From positions 62,001 through 126,000 of the forward strand of contig JAHFPV010000008.1 of NCBI GenBank assembly GCA_023266575.1: DNA of 64,000 nucleotides, read 5' to 3'. The stretch is from Sphingobium sp. GTDB lineage: Bacteria; Pseudomonadota; Alphaproteobacteria; Sphingomonadales; Sphingomonadaceae. Positions 36,647-45,161 of the stretch are shown in pieces (the stretch's first letter is position 1; every line of letters begins with the position of its first letter). The translations under genes were made by a program, and so were the position numbers. The notes under the pieces were generated by a model. That model saw only the letters and a list, made by a program, of their open reading frames with translations, was not told where the DNA came from and did not search any database.

Positions 36647-36987
36647 ACGCCACCATCTGGCATAATCCCCGCTGTTCCAAGTCGCGCGCGGCGCTGGCGA
36701 TCTTGGAGGAGACGCCGGGCGTTGACGTGAGCGTGGTGGAATATCTCAAGACGCCGCCAAGCCGCGCCGAGATTGCCGCCGTGCTGGAGAAGGCGGGGGT
36801 GACACCTCGCGACGCGCTGCGCAAAAGCGAGAACGTGGTCAAGGACATCGCCCTCGACACCAGCGACGACACCGCGATTCTAGACGCCATGGCCGCGCAT
36901 CCTATCCTGATCGAGCGGGCCATCGTGATGACAGACAAGGGCGCGGTCATCGCCCGGCCGCCGGAAAAGGCGCGTGACGTCCTGTAA
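36643..36987 (+). CDS. arsC: ArsC/Spx-family arsenate reductase-like protein
   Basis: A 114-residue thioredoxin-fold protein. IWHNPRCSKSRAAL contains the catalytic Cys, with VVEYLKTPPSRAEI and IERAIVMTDKGAVIARPPEK as in glutaredoxin-dependent arsenate reductases (ArsC/YfgD). No arsenite pump or ArsR regulator is nearby, so arsenate activity is plausible but untested. Translationally coupled to brnA by ATGA. Confidence 0.85.
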   Translation: MNATIWHNPRCSKSRAALAILEETPGVDVSVVEYLKTPPSRAEIAAVLEKAGVTPRDALRKSENVVKDIALDTSDDTAILDAMAAHPILIERAIVMTDKGAVIARPPEKARDVL

Positions 36988-37057
36988 CGTCACCACAGCG
37001 TAACATTGCCATGATTGAGGACTTGCTTTGGCGGGAGGAAGCCGTAGCCTTCACCCC

Positions 37058-37807
37058 ATGGCAAAGGAACCGGCATTGGCGACCATCGCCGTTTACAGCC
37101 TCAAGGGCGGGGTTGGTAAAACCACCTTCGCGATCAATCTCGCCTGGGCGTCGGCAAGCATATCGAAACGGCGAACCTTGTTGTGGGATTTGGACCCGCA
37201 GGCGGCATCAAGCTGGCTGATTTCCACCGACAGCAAAAGCCGCGACGCCGCGCAAGCGATCTTCAGCAAGGATGTCGAGGTCCGCAAGCTGATCCAGCCG
37301 TCGACCGTACCGGGGCTGGACCTGATCGCCGCAGACACATCGCTGCGCAGCCTGGACCATCTGTTCCGCGAGATGGACAAGAAGAAGCGGCTGTCCAAGC
37401 TGATCGAGAGTCTGGGCAAGGATTATGACCGCATCATCCTCGATTGCCCGCCGGGCCTCACCGAAACCAGCGAGCAGGTGCTGCGCGCCGCCGACCTGAT
37501 TGTCATTCCGGTCATTCCGTCGCCCCTGTCGCAGCGAGCAATGGGCGAAGTCGCACGCTATCTGGTGCAGCGCGGCGGCAGCCATGCCCCGATCCTGCCG
37601 GTCTATTCCATGGTCGATCGCCGCCGGACCTTGCATCGCAAGGCGCTGGACGAACAGCCCGGCTGGCCTGCCATCCCGATGGCCAGCACGATCGAGCAGA
37701 TGACGGTGCGTCGCAAACCGCTGGGCGCCTTTGCCCCTGCGTCACCGCCAGCCAAGGATTTTGCCGCGCTGTGGACCATGGTCGAGCGACAATTGCAGAG
37801 TAGTTAG
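37058..37807 (+). CDS. ParA-family ATPase, orphan
   Basis: A 249-residue Walker-type ATPase. The deviant Walker A is SLKGGVGKTTF (Lys16 and Lys21), DLDPQAASSWL serves as the A' motif, and the Walker B Asp is in YDRIILDCPPGLTETSEQ. The N-terminal helix-turn-helix domain of plasmid ParA is missing and no ParB or parS is close by. It may position a cargo such as a receptor array or capsule machinery, or be a MinD-like spatial regulator. The stop overlaps the convergent GGDEF-EAL gene by 4 bases. Confidence 0.85.
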   Translation: MAKEPALATIAVYSLKGGVGKTTFAINLAWASASISKRRTLLWDLDPQAASSWLISTDSKSRDAAQAIFSKDVEVRKLIQPSTVPGLDLIAADTSLRSLDHLFREMDKKKRLSKLIESLGKDYDRIILDCPPGLTETSEQVLRAADLIVIPVIPSPLSQRAMGEVARYLVQRGGSHAPILPVYSMVDRRRTLHRKALDEQPGWPAIPMASTIEQMTVRRKPLGAFAPASPPAKDFAALWTMVERQLQSS

Positions 37808-40164
37808 GCCCGCGCTCTTTCCTGCTGCGACGGGAACAGGCCAATCGCGTCCTGCGCGGTCATGGGGCGGCCGAAATAATAGCCCTGCACCTTCTTGCAG
37901 CCCAGCCGCCGCACCATCTCCAGTTCCACCTCGGTCTCCACGCCTTCGGCCGTGGTCGCCATGCCCAGACTGTCGGCCAGCGTCACGACCGCGCGGATGA
38001 TCGCTAGGCTTTCGGGCGTGTTTTTCGACGCGCCGACCACGAAGCTGCGGTCGATCTTGATCGTGTTGAAACGGGTGCGGCTGAGATAGCCGAGCGAGGA
38101 ATAGCCGGTGCCGAAATCATCGAGCGAAAGCTGGATGCCAAGGCCAAGCAACTGGTCGAGCACCCGCAGCGCGCCCGCATCCTCGTTCATGAACACGCTT
38201 TCAGTGACTTCCAGCTCCAGCCGCCGCGCCTCCAGTCCGCTTTGCGCCAGCGCCGATATGACCGCCGACACGAAGCTCGGATGGGTCAATTGTTCGGCCG
38301 ACACGTTGACGGCAATCCGCACATCATCGGGCCAGCGCATCGCTTCCATACAGGCGGTGCGCAGCACCCATTCGCCGATCGGTGCGATCAGGCGCGCCTC
38401 TTCGGCGACCGGCACGAATTTGACTGGCGAAATCGGCCCCATTTCCGGGTGAGTCCAGCGCACCAGCGCCTCAAAACCCAGCACCGCGCCGCTGATCGCA
38501 TCGACCACCGGCTGGTAGAGGACATGAAGCTGATCCTTGGCCAGCGCCTCGCGCAGCGCCAGTTCCAGCAATCGCCTTTCTTCCGCCTTGGCATGGAGTT
38601 GCGGTTCATAGGCGCAATGCAGCCCACCGCCCTCTCCCTTGGCACGATAGAGCGCCAGGTCCGCACTGCGGATCAGGGATTCCGATTCGCGCCCGTCCAT
38701 GGGCGAGATCGCCGAGCCGACCGATGCGCCGACATAGAGCATATGCTGATCGAACTGATAGGGGGCGGACAGCGCGCCGATGATGGCAGAGGAGAGCTGT
38801 TCGATCCGATGGCTGTCAGCGACGGTGGGAATGACGACGCCAAATTCGTCGCCGCCGATGCGCCCGCAAAATTCCGGGCCTGAACAAATTTGTCGCAGAC
38901 GGCGCGCGACCTGGCTGAGCAGCTTGTCGCCGGTCTGATGCCCCAGCGTGTCGTTGATCGCCTTGAACCGATCAAGGTCGATCATCAGGAAGCCGCAGCC
39001 GGACGTTCGCCCCTGCGTCGCGGCCATCGCCTGATCCAGCACTTCACGCAAATGGCTGCGGTTGGGCAGGCCGGTCAGCGGATCGAAGCGCGCCAGCATG
39101 GCGATCTTGTCCGCCGATTCGCGCTGCGTCGTGACGTCAGACGCAACGCCGCGGAAGCCCAGAAATATGCCGTTTTCATCATGGCGGGGCGAGGCGGACA
39201 ATTCCCACCAGCGGGTCTGGCCCTGCACTTCGACCGGAAGGACCAGATTGCTGAAACTTTCGCGCCGCTTGAGATGGTCGGCCAGACTGTGCAGCCCGGC
39301 AGCGAAACGGCCGCTTTCCCAGCCGCTGCCAGCCAATATCTGGACCAGCGGCTCCCCTTCCAACTGGGCAGGCTCCAACCCCATGGTTTCGGCAAAGCGC
39401 GCCGAAACGCTGCTGATCCGGCGCAGCGGATCGGTCTGCCACAACCAGTCGGCCCCGCCGCCCTCATATTCGCGCAGCAGCAGGCTGACGACTTCGCTCT
39501 TTTCCTCCAGTTGCACCGTGGTGCTGTGCTGACGCGCGAAGGTACGGGCATAGATGACGCAGCCGACCAGTAGCGAGAGCGCATAGCTGGTCGCCAGCGC
39601 GCGCAACGGTAACTGGCCACCGTCATGGAACATGGCGAACAGCCCCGCGATGCAGGGCAAGAGGAAGGCGGTAGCGGACAGCGGCGTCGCGGCATAGCTG
39701 ATGGCGCCGCACACCATGATGCAGCTGATCACCGTCCAGAGCGCAACCAGCTCCTCCGTTTCACCCGATCGCGAAACAAGGACCATGCAGGCCGCCCATA
39801 CGATGCCTTGCAACAGCGCGCCAAAGCCGTGCCGGCGCAGATCGCGGGCCGTGAGGCCGATATTATTGGCTTTACGGCGGTCACGGTCGATCACGACACC
39901 GACCAGGGTGCAGCCGATCAACGCGACGCTCCACAGCCCCAGCATGACCGGCGAACAGCAATGGACAAAAACCTGCCAGATGAACAGCAGGGCGCACAGG
40001 TTCATGACCTGCCGCAGCAGGGCCACGCTGTCCGCGGTGCGCAGCTGCGATTCCAGCACCCGCGTTCCGGCGTCGCCACTTACACAGCAAAGGCCCATCA
40101 TCGCGCGCAACGATGCACGCGCCTGACGGTCCGGTTCGGCGATATGATCCTGCTTGCTACCCAC
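37804..40164 (-). CDS. Membrane-bound PAS-GGDEF-EAL c-di-GMP protein
   Basis: A 786-residue protein. Several membrane segments lie in the first 215 residues, a PAS-like domain follows (about 235-350), then a GGDEF domain (motif intact in GRIGGDEFGVV near residue 438). An EAL domain follows with GFEALVRW near 565, TESVFMNEDAG, DDFGTGYSSLGYL and DRSFV. Both active sites look intact, so it could make or degrade c-di-GMP; hybrid proteins often use only one activity. Confidence 0.9.
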   Translation of the reverse strand: MGSKQDHIAEPDRQARASLRAMMGLCCVSGDAGTRVLESQLRTADSVALLRQVMNLCALLFIWQVFVHCCSPVMLGLWSVALIGCTLVGVVIDRDRRKANNIGLTARDLRRHGFGALLQGIVWAACMVLVSRSGETEELVALWTVISCIMVCGAISYAATPLSATAFLLPCIAGLFAMFHDGGQLPLRALATSYALSLLVGCVIYARTFARQHSTTVQLEEKSEVVSLLLREYEGGGADWLWQTDPLRRISSVSARFAETMGLEPAQLEGEPLVQILAGSGWESGRFAAGLHSLADHLKRRESFSNLVLPVEVQGQTRWWELSASPRHDENGIFLGFRGVASDVTTQRESADKIAMLARFDPLTGLPNRSHLREVLDQAMAATQGRTSGCGFLMIDLDRFKAINDTLGHQTGDKLLSQVARRLRQICSGPEFCGRIGGDEFGVVIPTVADSHRIEQLSSAIIGALSAPYQFDQHMLYVGASVGSAISPMDGRESESLIRSADLALYRAKGEGGGLHCAYEPQLHAKAEERRLLELALREALAKDQLHVLYQPVVDAISGAVLGFEALVRWTHPEMGPISPVKFVPVAEEARLIAPIGEWVLRTACMEAMRWPDDVRIAVNVSAEQLTHPSFVSAVISALAQSGLEARRLELEVTESVFMNEDAGALRVLDQLLGLGIQLSLDDFGTGYSSLGYLSRTRFNTIKIDRSFVVGASKNTPESLAIIRAVVTLADSLGMATTAEGVETEVELEMVRRLGCKKVQGYYFGRPMTAQDAIGLFPSQQERARA

Positions 40165-40229
40165 GGTCCCGCGATAGCAGCCATGGGTTATGATTTGGTA
40201 AGCCCGACGACCGCGAAGCGATCAGCCTG

Positions 40230-41990
40230 TTACGCTGCTATGTCGTAGGGTCTGATTTCCCCGGTCAGATAGAGGTTGCGCGCCTTGGACCGGCTCAATT
40301 TGCCGGAGCTGGTGCGTGGCAGGGTGCGCGGCGGCACCAGTTCGACGACGCAATTCATGCCGGTGATCGCACGCACCCGCTCGCGAATCTGGTCGCGCAG
40401 GCGGGAGCGTTCGTCATTGTCGGACGTGCGGCAATGGACCAGCACGGCGGGCGCTTCTTCCCCGCCCGGCGTGGTGATGGCGAAGGCGGCAATGTCGCCC
40501 TGCTTGAAGCCGGGCAGTTGCTCCACCGCCCATTCAATATCCTGCGGCCAGTGATTCTTGCCGTTGATGATGATCATGTCCTTGGCGCGGCCGACGATGT
40601 AGAGATAGCCGTCGCTCAGATACCCCATATCGCCGGTGTCGAGCCAACCGTCCGCCATGCAGGCGTCGGTCGCGGCCTGGTCCCGGAAATAACCGACCAT
40701 CAACGATGGCCCGGTGGTCCAGACCTTGCCGATCTGGCGCTCGTTCAGCGGGCCGCCATCCTCGTCACGGATTTCCACGGTCATGCCGCGCGCGGGCTTG
40801 CCGCAATTGACGATGGAGCGGAAGCGCTGCGGGCGGCCTTCGGTCGCGTCGCCGCCCGACAGGTCGGTTTCCTCGACCAGTTCAACGATGATCCCCTCGC
40901 CCGGCGGCATGATGGTGACGGCCAAAGTGGCTTCGGCCAGGCCATAGCTCGGCAGGAAGGCGTTGGGTGAGAAACCGGCGTCGGCAAAGGCGTCGACGAA
41001 GCTTTGCATTACGTCGGGGCGAATCATGTCCGCGCCATTGCCGGCCAGCCGCCAGCGGGACAGGTCGAACCGGTCCTGCGCCTTGGTCTGGCTGGACATG
41101 CGACGGGCGCAAATGTCGTAGCCGAAGGTCGGCGAGTAGCTGATCGAGGTGCCTTCGTTCCGGCTGATCAGGTCCAGCCAGGCCAGCGGACGGCGGGCGA
41201 AATCCTCGGTCTTCATATAATCGGTCGACACCTGATTAGCGACGACCGACAGGAAGCAGCCGACCAGCCCCATGTCATGATACCAGGGCAGCCAGCTGAT
41301 GCAGCGGTCGCTGTCCTGCACTTCCATGCCATGGCTGTGCGCCGCCAGATTGCTGAGCAGCGCATGATGCGTCACGGCGACGCCATGGGGGAAGCGGGTC
41401 GATCCGCTGCTATATTGCAGATAGGCGATGTCCTGCGTCTGCGCCTGCGGCAGATCGGCGGGGATCACGTCGCGGGCGATGAAATCCTCGAACGCGATGC
41501 TTTCGACATTCTTCTGGCGACCGGATTCACCAGCCATTTCAGCCAATTCCCTAGGGAAGAGAAACAGCATCGGGTCGCAGCTGGAAAGCTGGACGTTGAG
41601 CTGGTCGATATAGCTTTCCTTGCCGCCAAAGCTGGTCGGCAACGGCAGCGGCACCGGCCAGGCGCCCGCATAGATGATGCCGAAAAACAGTTGGGCGAAA
41701 TCGACACCGGTTTCAGCGACCAGGGCGACGCGGTCCTGCGGCTTGACCCCATGGTCGATCAGGCGATAGGCGCAGCGAAGAGCGTCGGCGCGCAACTCGC
41801 TGAACGGATAGGGCCGCGCCAGATTGCCACGGGCATCGTGGAAATTGAGGCCGCGAACGCCCTGCGCCGCATAGTCGAGCGCCTCGCCCAGCGTCTCGAA
41901 GTCCGAGAAGCGGCGCGGCAGAACATCAGTGGTCGGCGTCGGTGCCATCATCTCTTGCGAACCCGTCATATTGGTTTCACCCAATGTCAT
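40230..41990 (-). CDS. Fatty-acyl-AMP ligase
   Basis: A 586-residue adenylate-forming enzyme of the FAAL type, which activates fatty acids as acyl-AMP for transfer to a carrier protein. Landmarks are LQYSSGSTRFPHGVAVTH (ATP loop), SWLPWYHDMGLVG, PSYGLAEATLAVT, GWLDTGDMGYL and RAKDMIIINGKNHWPQDIE. The WPQDIE end region and the FAAL-type insertion suggest FAAL rather than acyl-CoA synthetase. No acyl carrier protein or polyketide gene is adjacent. The start could be seven codons later. Confidence 0.88.
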   Translation of the reverse strand: MTLGETNMTGSQEMMAPTPTTDVLPRRFSDFETLGEALDYAAQGVRGLNFHDARGNLARPYPFSELRADALRCAYRLIDHGVKPQDRVALVAETGVDFAQLFFGIIYAGAWPVPLPLPTSFGGKESYIDQLNVQLSSCDPMLFLFPRELAEMAGESGRQKNVESIAFEDFIARDVIPADLPQAQTQDIAYLQYSSGSTRFPHGVAVTHHALLSNLAAHSHGMEVQDSDRCISWLPWYHDMGLVGCFLSVVANQVSTDYMKTEDFARRPLAWLDLISRNEGTSISYSPTFGYDICARRMSSQTKAQDRFDLSRWRLAGNGADMIRPDVMQSFVDAFADAGFSPNAFLPSYGLAEATLAVTIMPPGEGIIVELVEETDLSGGDATEGRPQRFRSIVNCGKPARGMTVEIRDEDGGPLNERQIGKVWTTGPSLMVGYFRDQAATDACMADGWLDTGDMGYLSDGYLYIVGRAKDMIIINGKNHWPQDIEWAVEQLPGFKQGDIAAFAITTPGGEEAPAVLVHCRTSDNDERSRLRDQIRERVRAITGMNCVVELVPPRTLPRTSSGKLSRSKARNLYLTGEIRPYDIAA

Positions 41991-42139
41991 AAATTATGTG
42001 ATCGGCGCGGCCGCTATCATCTTTGACCGCGACATGCACCGGATATTCCATTCCAGTCCGCCCTTGTAGCGCATAAGGCACGGTGAAATTCCGGCCCGAC
42101 TGTGGCATAAACATGGCGGCTGGCGCATGATGGTCCAAC

Positions 42140-42664
42140 ATGACCAGCAAACGCCCCCGCCCACCGCTTGACGAGGACAGCCTGCGCGAAGCCGCGCTGC
42201 GTTATGTCAGCCGGTTCGCGACCAGCCGGGGCAAGTTGCTCGCCTATCTGCAACGCAAGGTCAAGGAACGCGGCTGGGGCGGGGAACAGCCCGCAGACTT
42301 GCCCGCCTTGGTCGAACGGCTGGCGGCGCTCGGCTATGTCGATGACAGCCAATATGCAGTGATGAAGAGCGCGGCGCTGGGCCGCCGGGGCTATGGCGCA
42401 CGCCGGATCAACGAAAGCCTGCGCGCGGCGGGCATTGCCCCGGCCGACCGGACGGATGCGGACGCGCAGGTGGACGCAGAAACCTGGATCGCGGCGGAAC
42501 GCTATGCCCGGCGCAAACGGGTCGGTCCCTATGCCAGCACGATGCCCGACCCAAAGCAGCGGGAAAAAGCGATCGCCGCCTTCCTGCGCGCCGGCCATAG
42601 CTTTGCGATCGCGCGGCGCTGGGTCGATGCCGCGCCGGGCGAAGTGCCGGAGGCAGAGGAATGA
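42140..42664 (+). CDS. recX: RecX family regulatory protein
   Basis: A 174-residue helical protein that modulates RecA filaments. RecX-type three-helix repeats are visible: LREAALRYVSRFATSRGKLL, YLQRKVKERGW, LVERLAALGYVDDSQYAVM and GRRGYGARRINESLRAAGI. RecA is not in the window. Divergent from the fatty-acyl-AMP ligase over 149 bases. Confidence 0.85.
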   Translation: MTSKRPRPPLDEDSLREAALRYVSRFATSRGKLLAYLQRKVKERGWGGEQPADLPALVERLAALGYVDDSQYAVMKSAALGRRGYGARRINESLRAAGIAPADRTDADAQVDAETWIAAERYARRKRVGPYASTMPDPKQREKAIAAFLRAGHSFAIARRWVDAAPGEVPEAEE

Positions 42665-42711
42665 GGGTTAATCCCCTCCCCATGAGCCACGAATCGCATT
42701 AGACAGGCGGG

Positions 42712-43248
42712 ATGACGCGCGTTCCTGCCCTGATCGCCCTCGCCCTTCTGGTCGCCTGTTCCACCCAGCCCCAGCCGGTCGAAAACAATACTGCCAGCGC
42801 AGCGGTCCCCACTGCGCTGCTGCCTTTGGTGATCCAGACCGAAAAGGGCGCGCAGCGCTTCACGGTGGAGGTTGCCGCGACCCCGCAGCAGCAGGAAGCG
42901 GGCCTCATGTTCCGCAAGTCACTGGCGGACAATGGCGGGATGCTCTTCCCCATGGACCCGCCGCGCACCGCCAGTTTCTGGATGAAGAATACGCTGATCC
43001 CGCTCGACATGCTGTTCATCCGCACTGACGGGACGATCGCCTTTATCGGTGCCAACACCGTCCCTTATTCGCGCGAACCGGTGTCGGCGGGTGTCCCTGT
43101 AGCCGCCGTGCTGGAACTGCGCGGCGGGCGCGCGGTGGAACTGGGGATCAAGGAAGGCGACGTCGTGCAGTGGGGACCATGCTCGCTGGCCACACCACGC
43201 AAGCAGGGCACGGTGGGCGGCTTAAATTTCTGCCCGCCAGCCTTTTAG
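42712..43248 (+). CDS. DUF192 lipoprotein
   Basis: A 178-residue lipoprotein (LLVACST lipobox near residue 16). The mature part is the DUF192 beta fold: FTVEVAATPQQQEAGLMFRK, GGMLFPMDPPRTASFWMKNT, LIPLDMLFIRTDG and VLELRGGRAVELGIKEGD. The function of this conserved envelope family is unknown. A family 1 repeat follows downstream. Confidence 0.88.
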   Translation: MTRVPALIALALLVACSTQPQPVENNTASAAVPTALLPLVIQTEKGAQRFTVEVAATPQQQEAGLMFRKSLADNGGMLFPMDPPRTASFWMKNTLIPLDMLFIRTDGTIAFIGANTVPYSREPVSAGVPVAAVLELRGGRAVELGIKEGDVVQWGPCSLATPRKQGTVGGLNFCPPAF

Positions 43249-43291
43249 AAGAAAGCTATTTTCGCGTGCAATGTCGAGCCTTTAATTGGAC

Positions 43292-43368
43292 CCGTTCGGG
43301 CTGAGCCTGTCGAAGCCTCGTCCTTCTTCTCAAGAAGTGCGGCCCTTCGACAGGCTCAGGGCGAACGG
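43292..43368. repeat. Dispersed palindromic repeat, family 1 copy C
   Basis: Arms 43292-43315 and 43345-43368 are near-perfect reverse complements; only a few bases differ from copies A and B. It lies in the 222-base gap between the DUF192 gene and the NDUFA12 gene; nothing else is seen in that gap. Confidence 0.88.
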
Positions 43369-43470
43369 ATATGTGGTAGATTGGTCCGGTTCGTTGCATC
43401 CCGATCCGACTTGCGATTCTCGCATATCCACCTTGCCAATCCCCCGCTCCAGCGGCTAAGCGCGTGGGCC

Positions 43471-43869
43471 ATGGGAATTCTCGGCAAGATCTTCACCTGG
43501 TGGGATGGCGCGACCATCGGCACCTCGCTGTTCACCGCTCGCAAGGGCCAGAAGATCGGCGAGGATATCCAGGGCAATGTCTATTATGAAGGCGGCAGCG
43601 ACGTCCATGGCGTGCCGCGCCGCTGGGTAATCTATAATGGCGCGAACGACGCCAGCCGGGTGCCGGCCGAATGGCATGGCTGGCTGCATCACTCGATCGA
43701 AGGGACGCCCGAAAGCTTCCTGCCGCCGCCGCGCATCTGGGAACGGGAATTCACCCCCAACGCCACCGGCACCGCGCTAGCCTATCGCCCGTCCGGCGCA
43801 ATGGAAAAGGGCGGCCTGCGCCAGATGGCGACCGGCGATTATGAGGCATGGAGCCCCGACGCATCATGA
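43471..43869 (+). CDS. NADH:ubiquinone oxidoreductase 17.2 kDa (NDUFA12) subunit homologue
   Basis: A 132-residue accessory subunit of complex I found in alphaproteobacteria and mitochondria. The conserved start MGILGKIFTWWDGATIGT, then YYEG and RRWVIYNG, and VPAEWHGWLHHSIEGTPES with YRP downstream are recognisable. The nuo operon itself is not in the window. The stop overlaps the next start as ATGA. Confidence 0.9.
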   Translation: MGILGKIFTWWDGATIGTSLFTARKGQKIGEDIQGNVYYEGGSDVHGVPRRWVIYNGANDASRVPAEWHGWLHHSIEGTPESFLPPPRIWEREFTPNATGTALAYRPSGAMEKGGLRQMATGDYEAWSPDAS

Positions 43870-44513
43870 TCCGCCGTCCGGCGGGGGCTTGCCTGTCGAT
43901 CCTGCTTGGCGCGCCGCTGCTGGCGCTGACCGCCTGTGGCGACAATGACGTGCCTGCCGCCAACCAGACCGGCCCGGTCCGGGTGCAGGGGACGCCGATC
44001 CGGTCGGGCAATGCCGCCACCCTGCCCGGCACGCCGATGGCGGAGCGCACCGCCGTGATCGGCCTGCTCAACAAGCGCAACGGCCTGACCCGCGACCTGA
44101 CGATGAAGCCGGGCGAAGCGATGCGCGTGGGCGACGCGATCGTGCGCTTACAAGCCTGCGAAACCAGCGCGCCATGGGAAAATGTGCAGGAAACCGGCGC
44201 CTTCGTGCAACTGGACGTGCGCAGCAGCGCCGACGGCAAATGGCGGCGCAATTTTTCCGGCTGGCTGTTCCGCGAACGGCCCGACCGCAATGTCGTGCAG
44301 CACCCGGTCTATGACGTGTGGGTCAGAAGCTGCGCGATGGCATGGCCCGAAAGCGGCCCCGATTCGGTGAAGATCGGCGGCAAGGGCGAACCGGTCACCG
44401 CCTCCCCTGCCAGTGGCGCGAACGCCAGTTCCGCGGCGACGCCAGCGCCTGCCGACAGCACGCCCGCCCCTGCCCCCAGCGACACACCCTCGACCGCTGC
44501 GCCCAGCAACTGA
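43866..44513 (+). CDS. DUF2155 lipoprotein with Pro/Ala/Ser-rich tail
   Basis: A 215-residue lipoprotein (LALTACGD lipobox). The DUF2155 core runs over about residues 60-155 (KRNGLTRDLTMKPGEAMRVG, RLQACETSAPWE, FSGWLFRERPDRNVVQHPVY, DVWVRSC). The last 60 residues are low-complexity Ala/Pro/Ser. Start fixed by coupling to the NDUFA12 gene. The final 205 bases overlap the 3' end of aat on the other strand. DUF2155 neighbours of NDUFA12 are usual in this group; function unknown. Confidence 0.8.
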   Translation: MIRRPAGACLSILLGAPLLALTACGDNDVPAANQTGPVRVQGTPIRSGNAATLPGTPMAERTAVIGLLNKRNGLTRDLTMKPGEAMRVGDAIVRLQACETSAPWENVQETGAFVQLDVRSSADGKWRRNFSGWLFRERPDRNVVQHPVYDVWVRSCAMAWPESGPDSVKIGGKGEPVTASPASGANASSAATPAPADSTPAPAPSDTPSTAAPSN

Positions 44514-45061
44514 AGATAGTCGCGCTGGGCGATCTCCACCGCACCGAGCGAGTGGAGATGGTCGGTCATGAACTGACAGTCGAGCAGGGTGAAGCCGCCA
44601 AAACGCAGCCGCGCCACCAGCCAGGCCAGCGCAACCTTCGACGCATCGGTGCGGCGCGACACCATGGATTCGCCAAAGAAGGCGCGGCCCAGCGACACGC
44701 CATAGAGGCCGCCGACCAGTTCCTCCCCTTCCCACACCTCTATCGAATGGGCAAAGCCATGGGCGTGGAGCTGGCGGTAGGATTGTTCGATCGGGCCGTT
44801 GATCCAGGTTGATGGCCGATCCGGCGCGGCCTGCGCACAGAGCGCCACGATCCCGGCGAAATCGCGATTGGCGGTGACGCGAAAACGGTCGCGCCGCAGC
44901 GTTCTCGACAGTGAGTGCGACATATGAAAGCCGTTGAGCGGCAGGATCGCCCGGCGCTTGGGTTCGACCCAATAGACCTCCTCCGCCTCCCGATCGTCGG
45001 ACATGGGGAACACGCCGATGGCATAGGCTTGCAGCAGGAGCAGCGGGTCGATCGTCATCAC
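44309..45061 (-). CDS. aat: Leucyl/phenylalanyl-tRNA--protein transferase
   Basis: Adds Leu or Phe from tRNA to N-terminal Arg/Lys of proteins, marking them for ClpS/ClpAP. The 250-residue product has LLLQAYAIGVFPMSDD, VYWVEPKRRAILPL, TWINGPIEQSYRQLHAHGFA, HSIEVWEGEELVGGLYGVSL, FFGESMVSRRTDASKVAL and LLDCQFMTDHLHSLGA. The family core ends near residue 185; a Gly/Ala-rich extension ending IAQLLTHTS runs antisense into the DUF2155 gene for 205 bases. A second Met follows the first. Confidence 0.9.
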   Translation of the reverse strand: MMTIDPLLLLQAYAIGVFPMSDDREAEEVYWVEPKRRAILPLNGFHMSHSLSRTLRRDRFRVTANRDFAGIVALCAQAAPDRPSTWINGPIEQSYRQLHAHGFAHSIEVWEGEELVGGLYGVSLGRAFFGESMVSRRTDASKVALAWLVARLRFGGFTLLDCQFMTDHLHSLGAVEIAQRDYLQLLGAAVEGVSLGAGAGVLSAGAGVAAELAFAPLAGEAVTGSPLPPIFTESGPLSGHAIAQLLTHTS

Positions 45062-45161
45062 GCTACGCTCTAGCGTGAAGCATCCCGCCGGTCATCAGCG
45101 GACTCGACAGCGACGCGCAAAAGCGCCACCACTATGCAGGCTTCGGGGGGAAGCAGGGACC

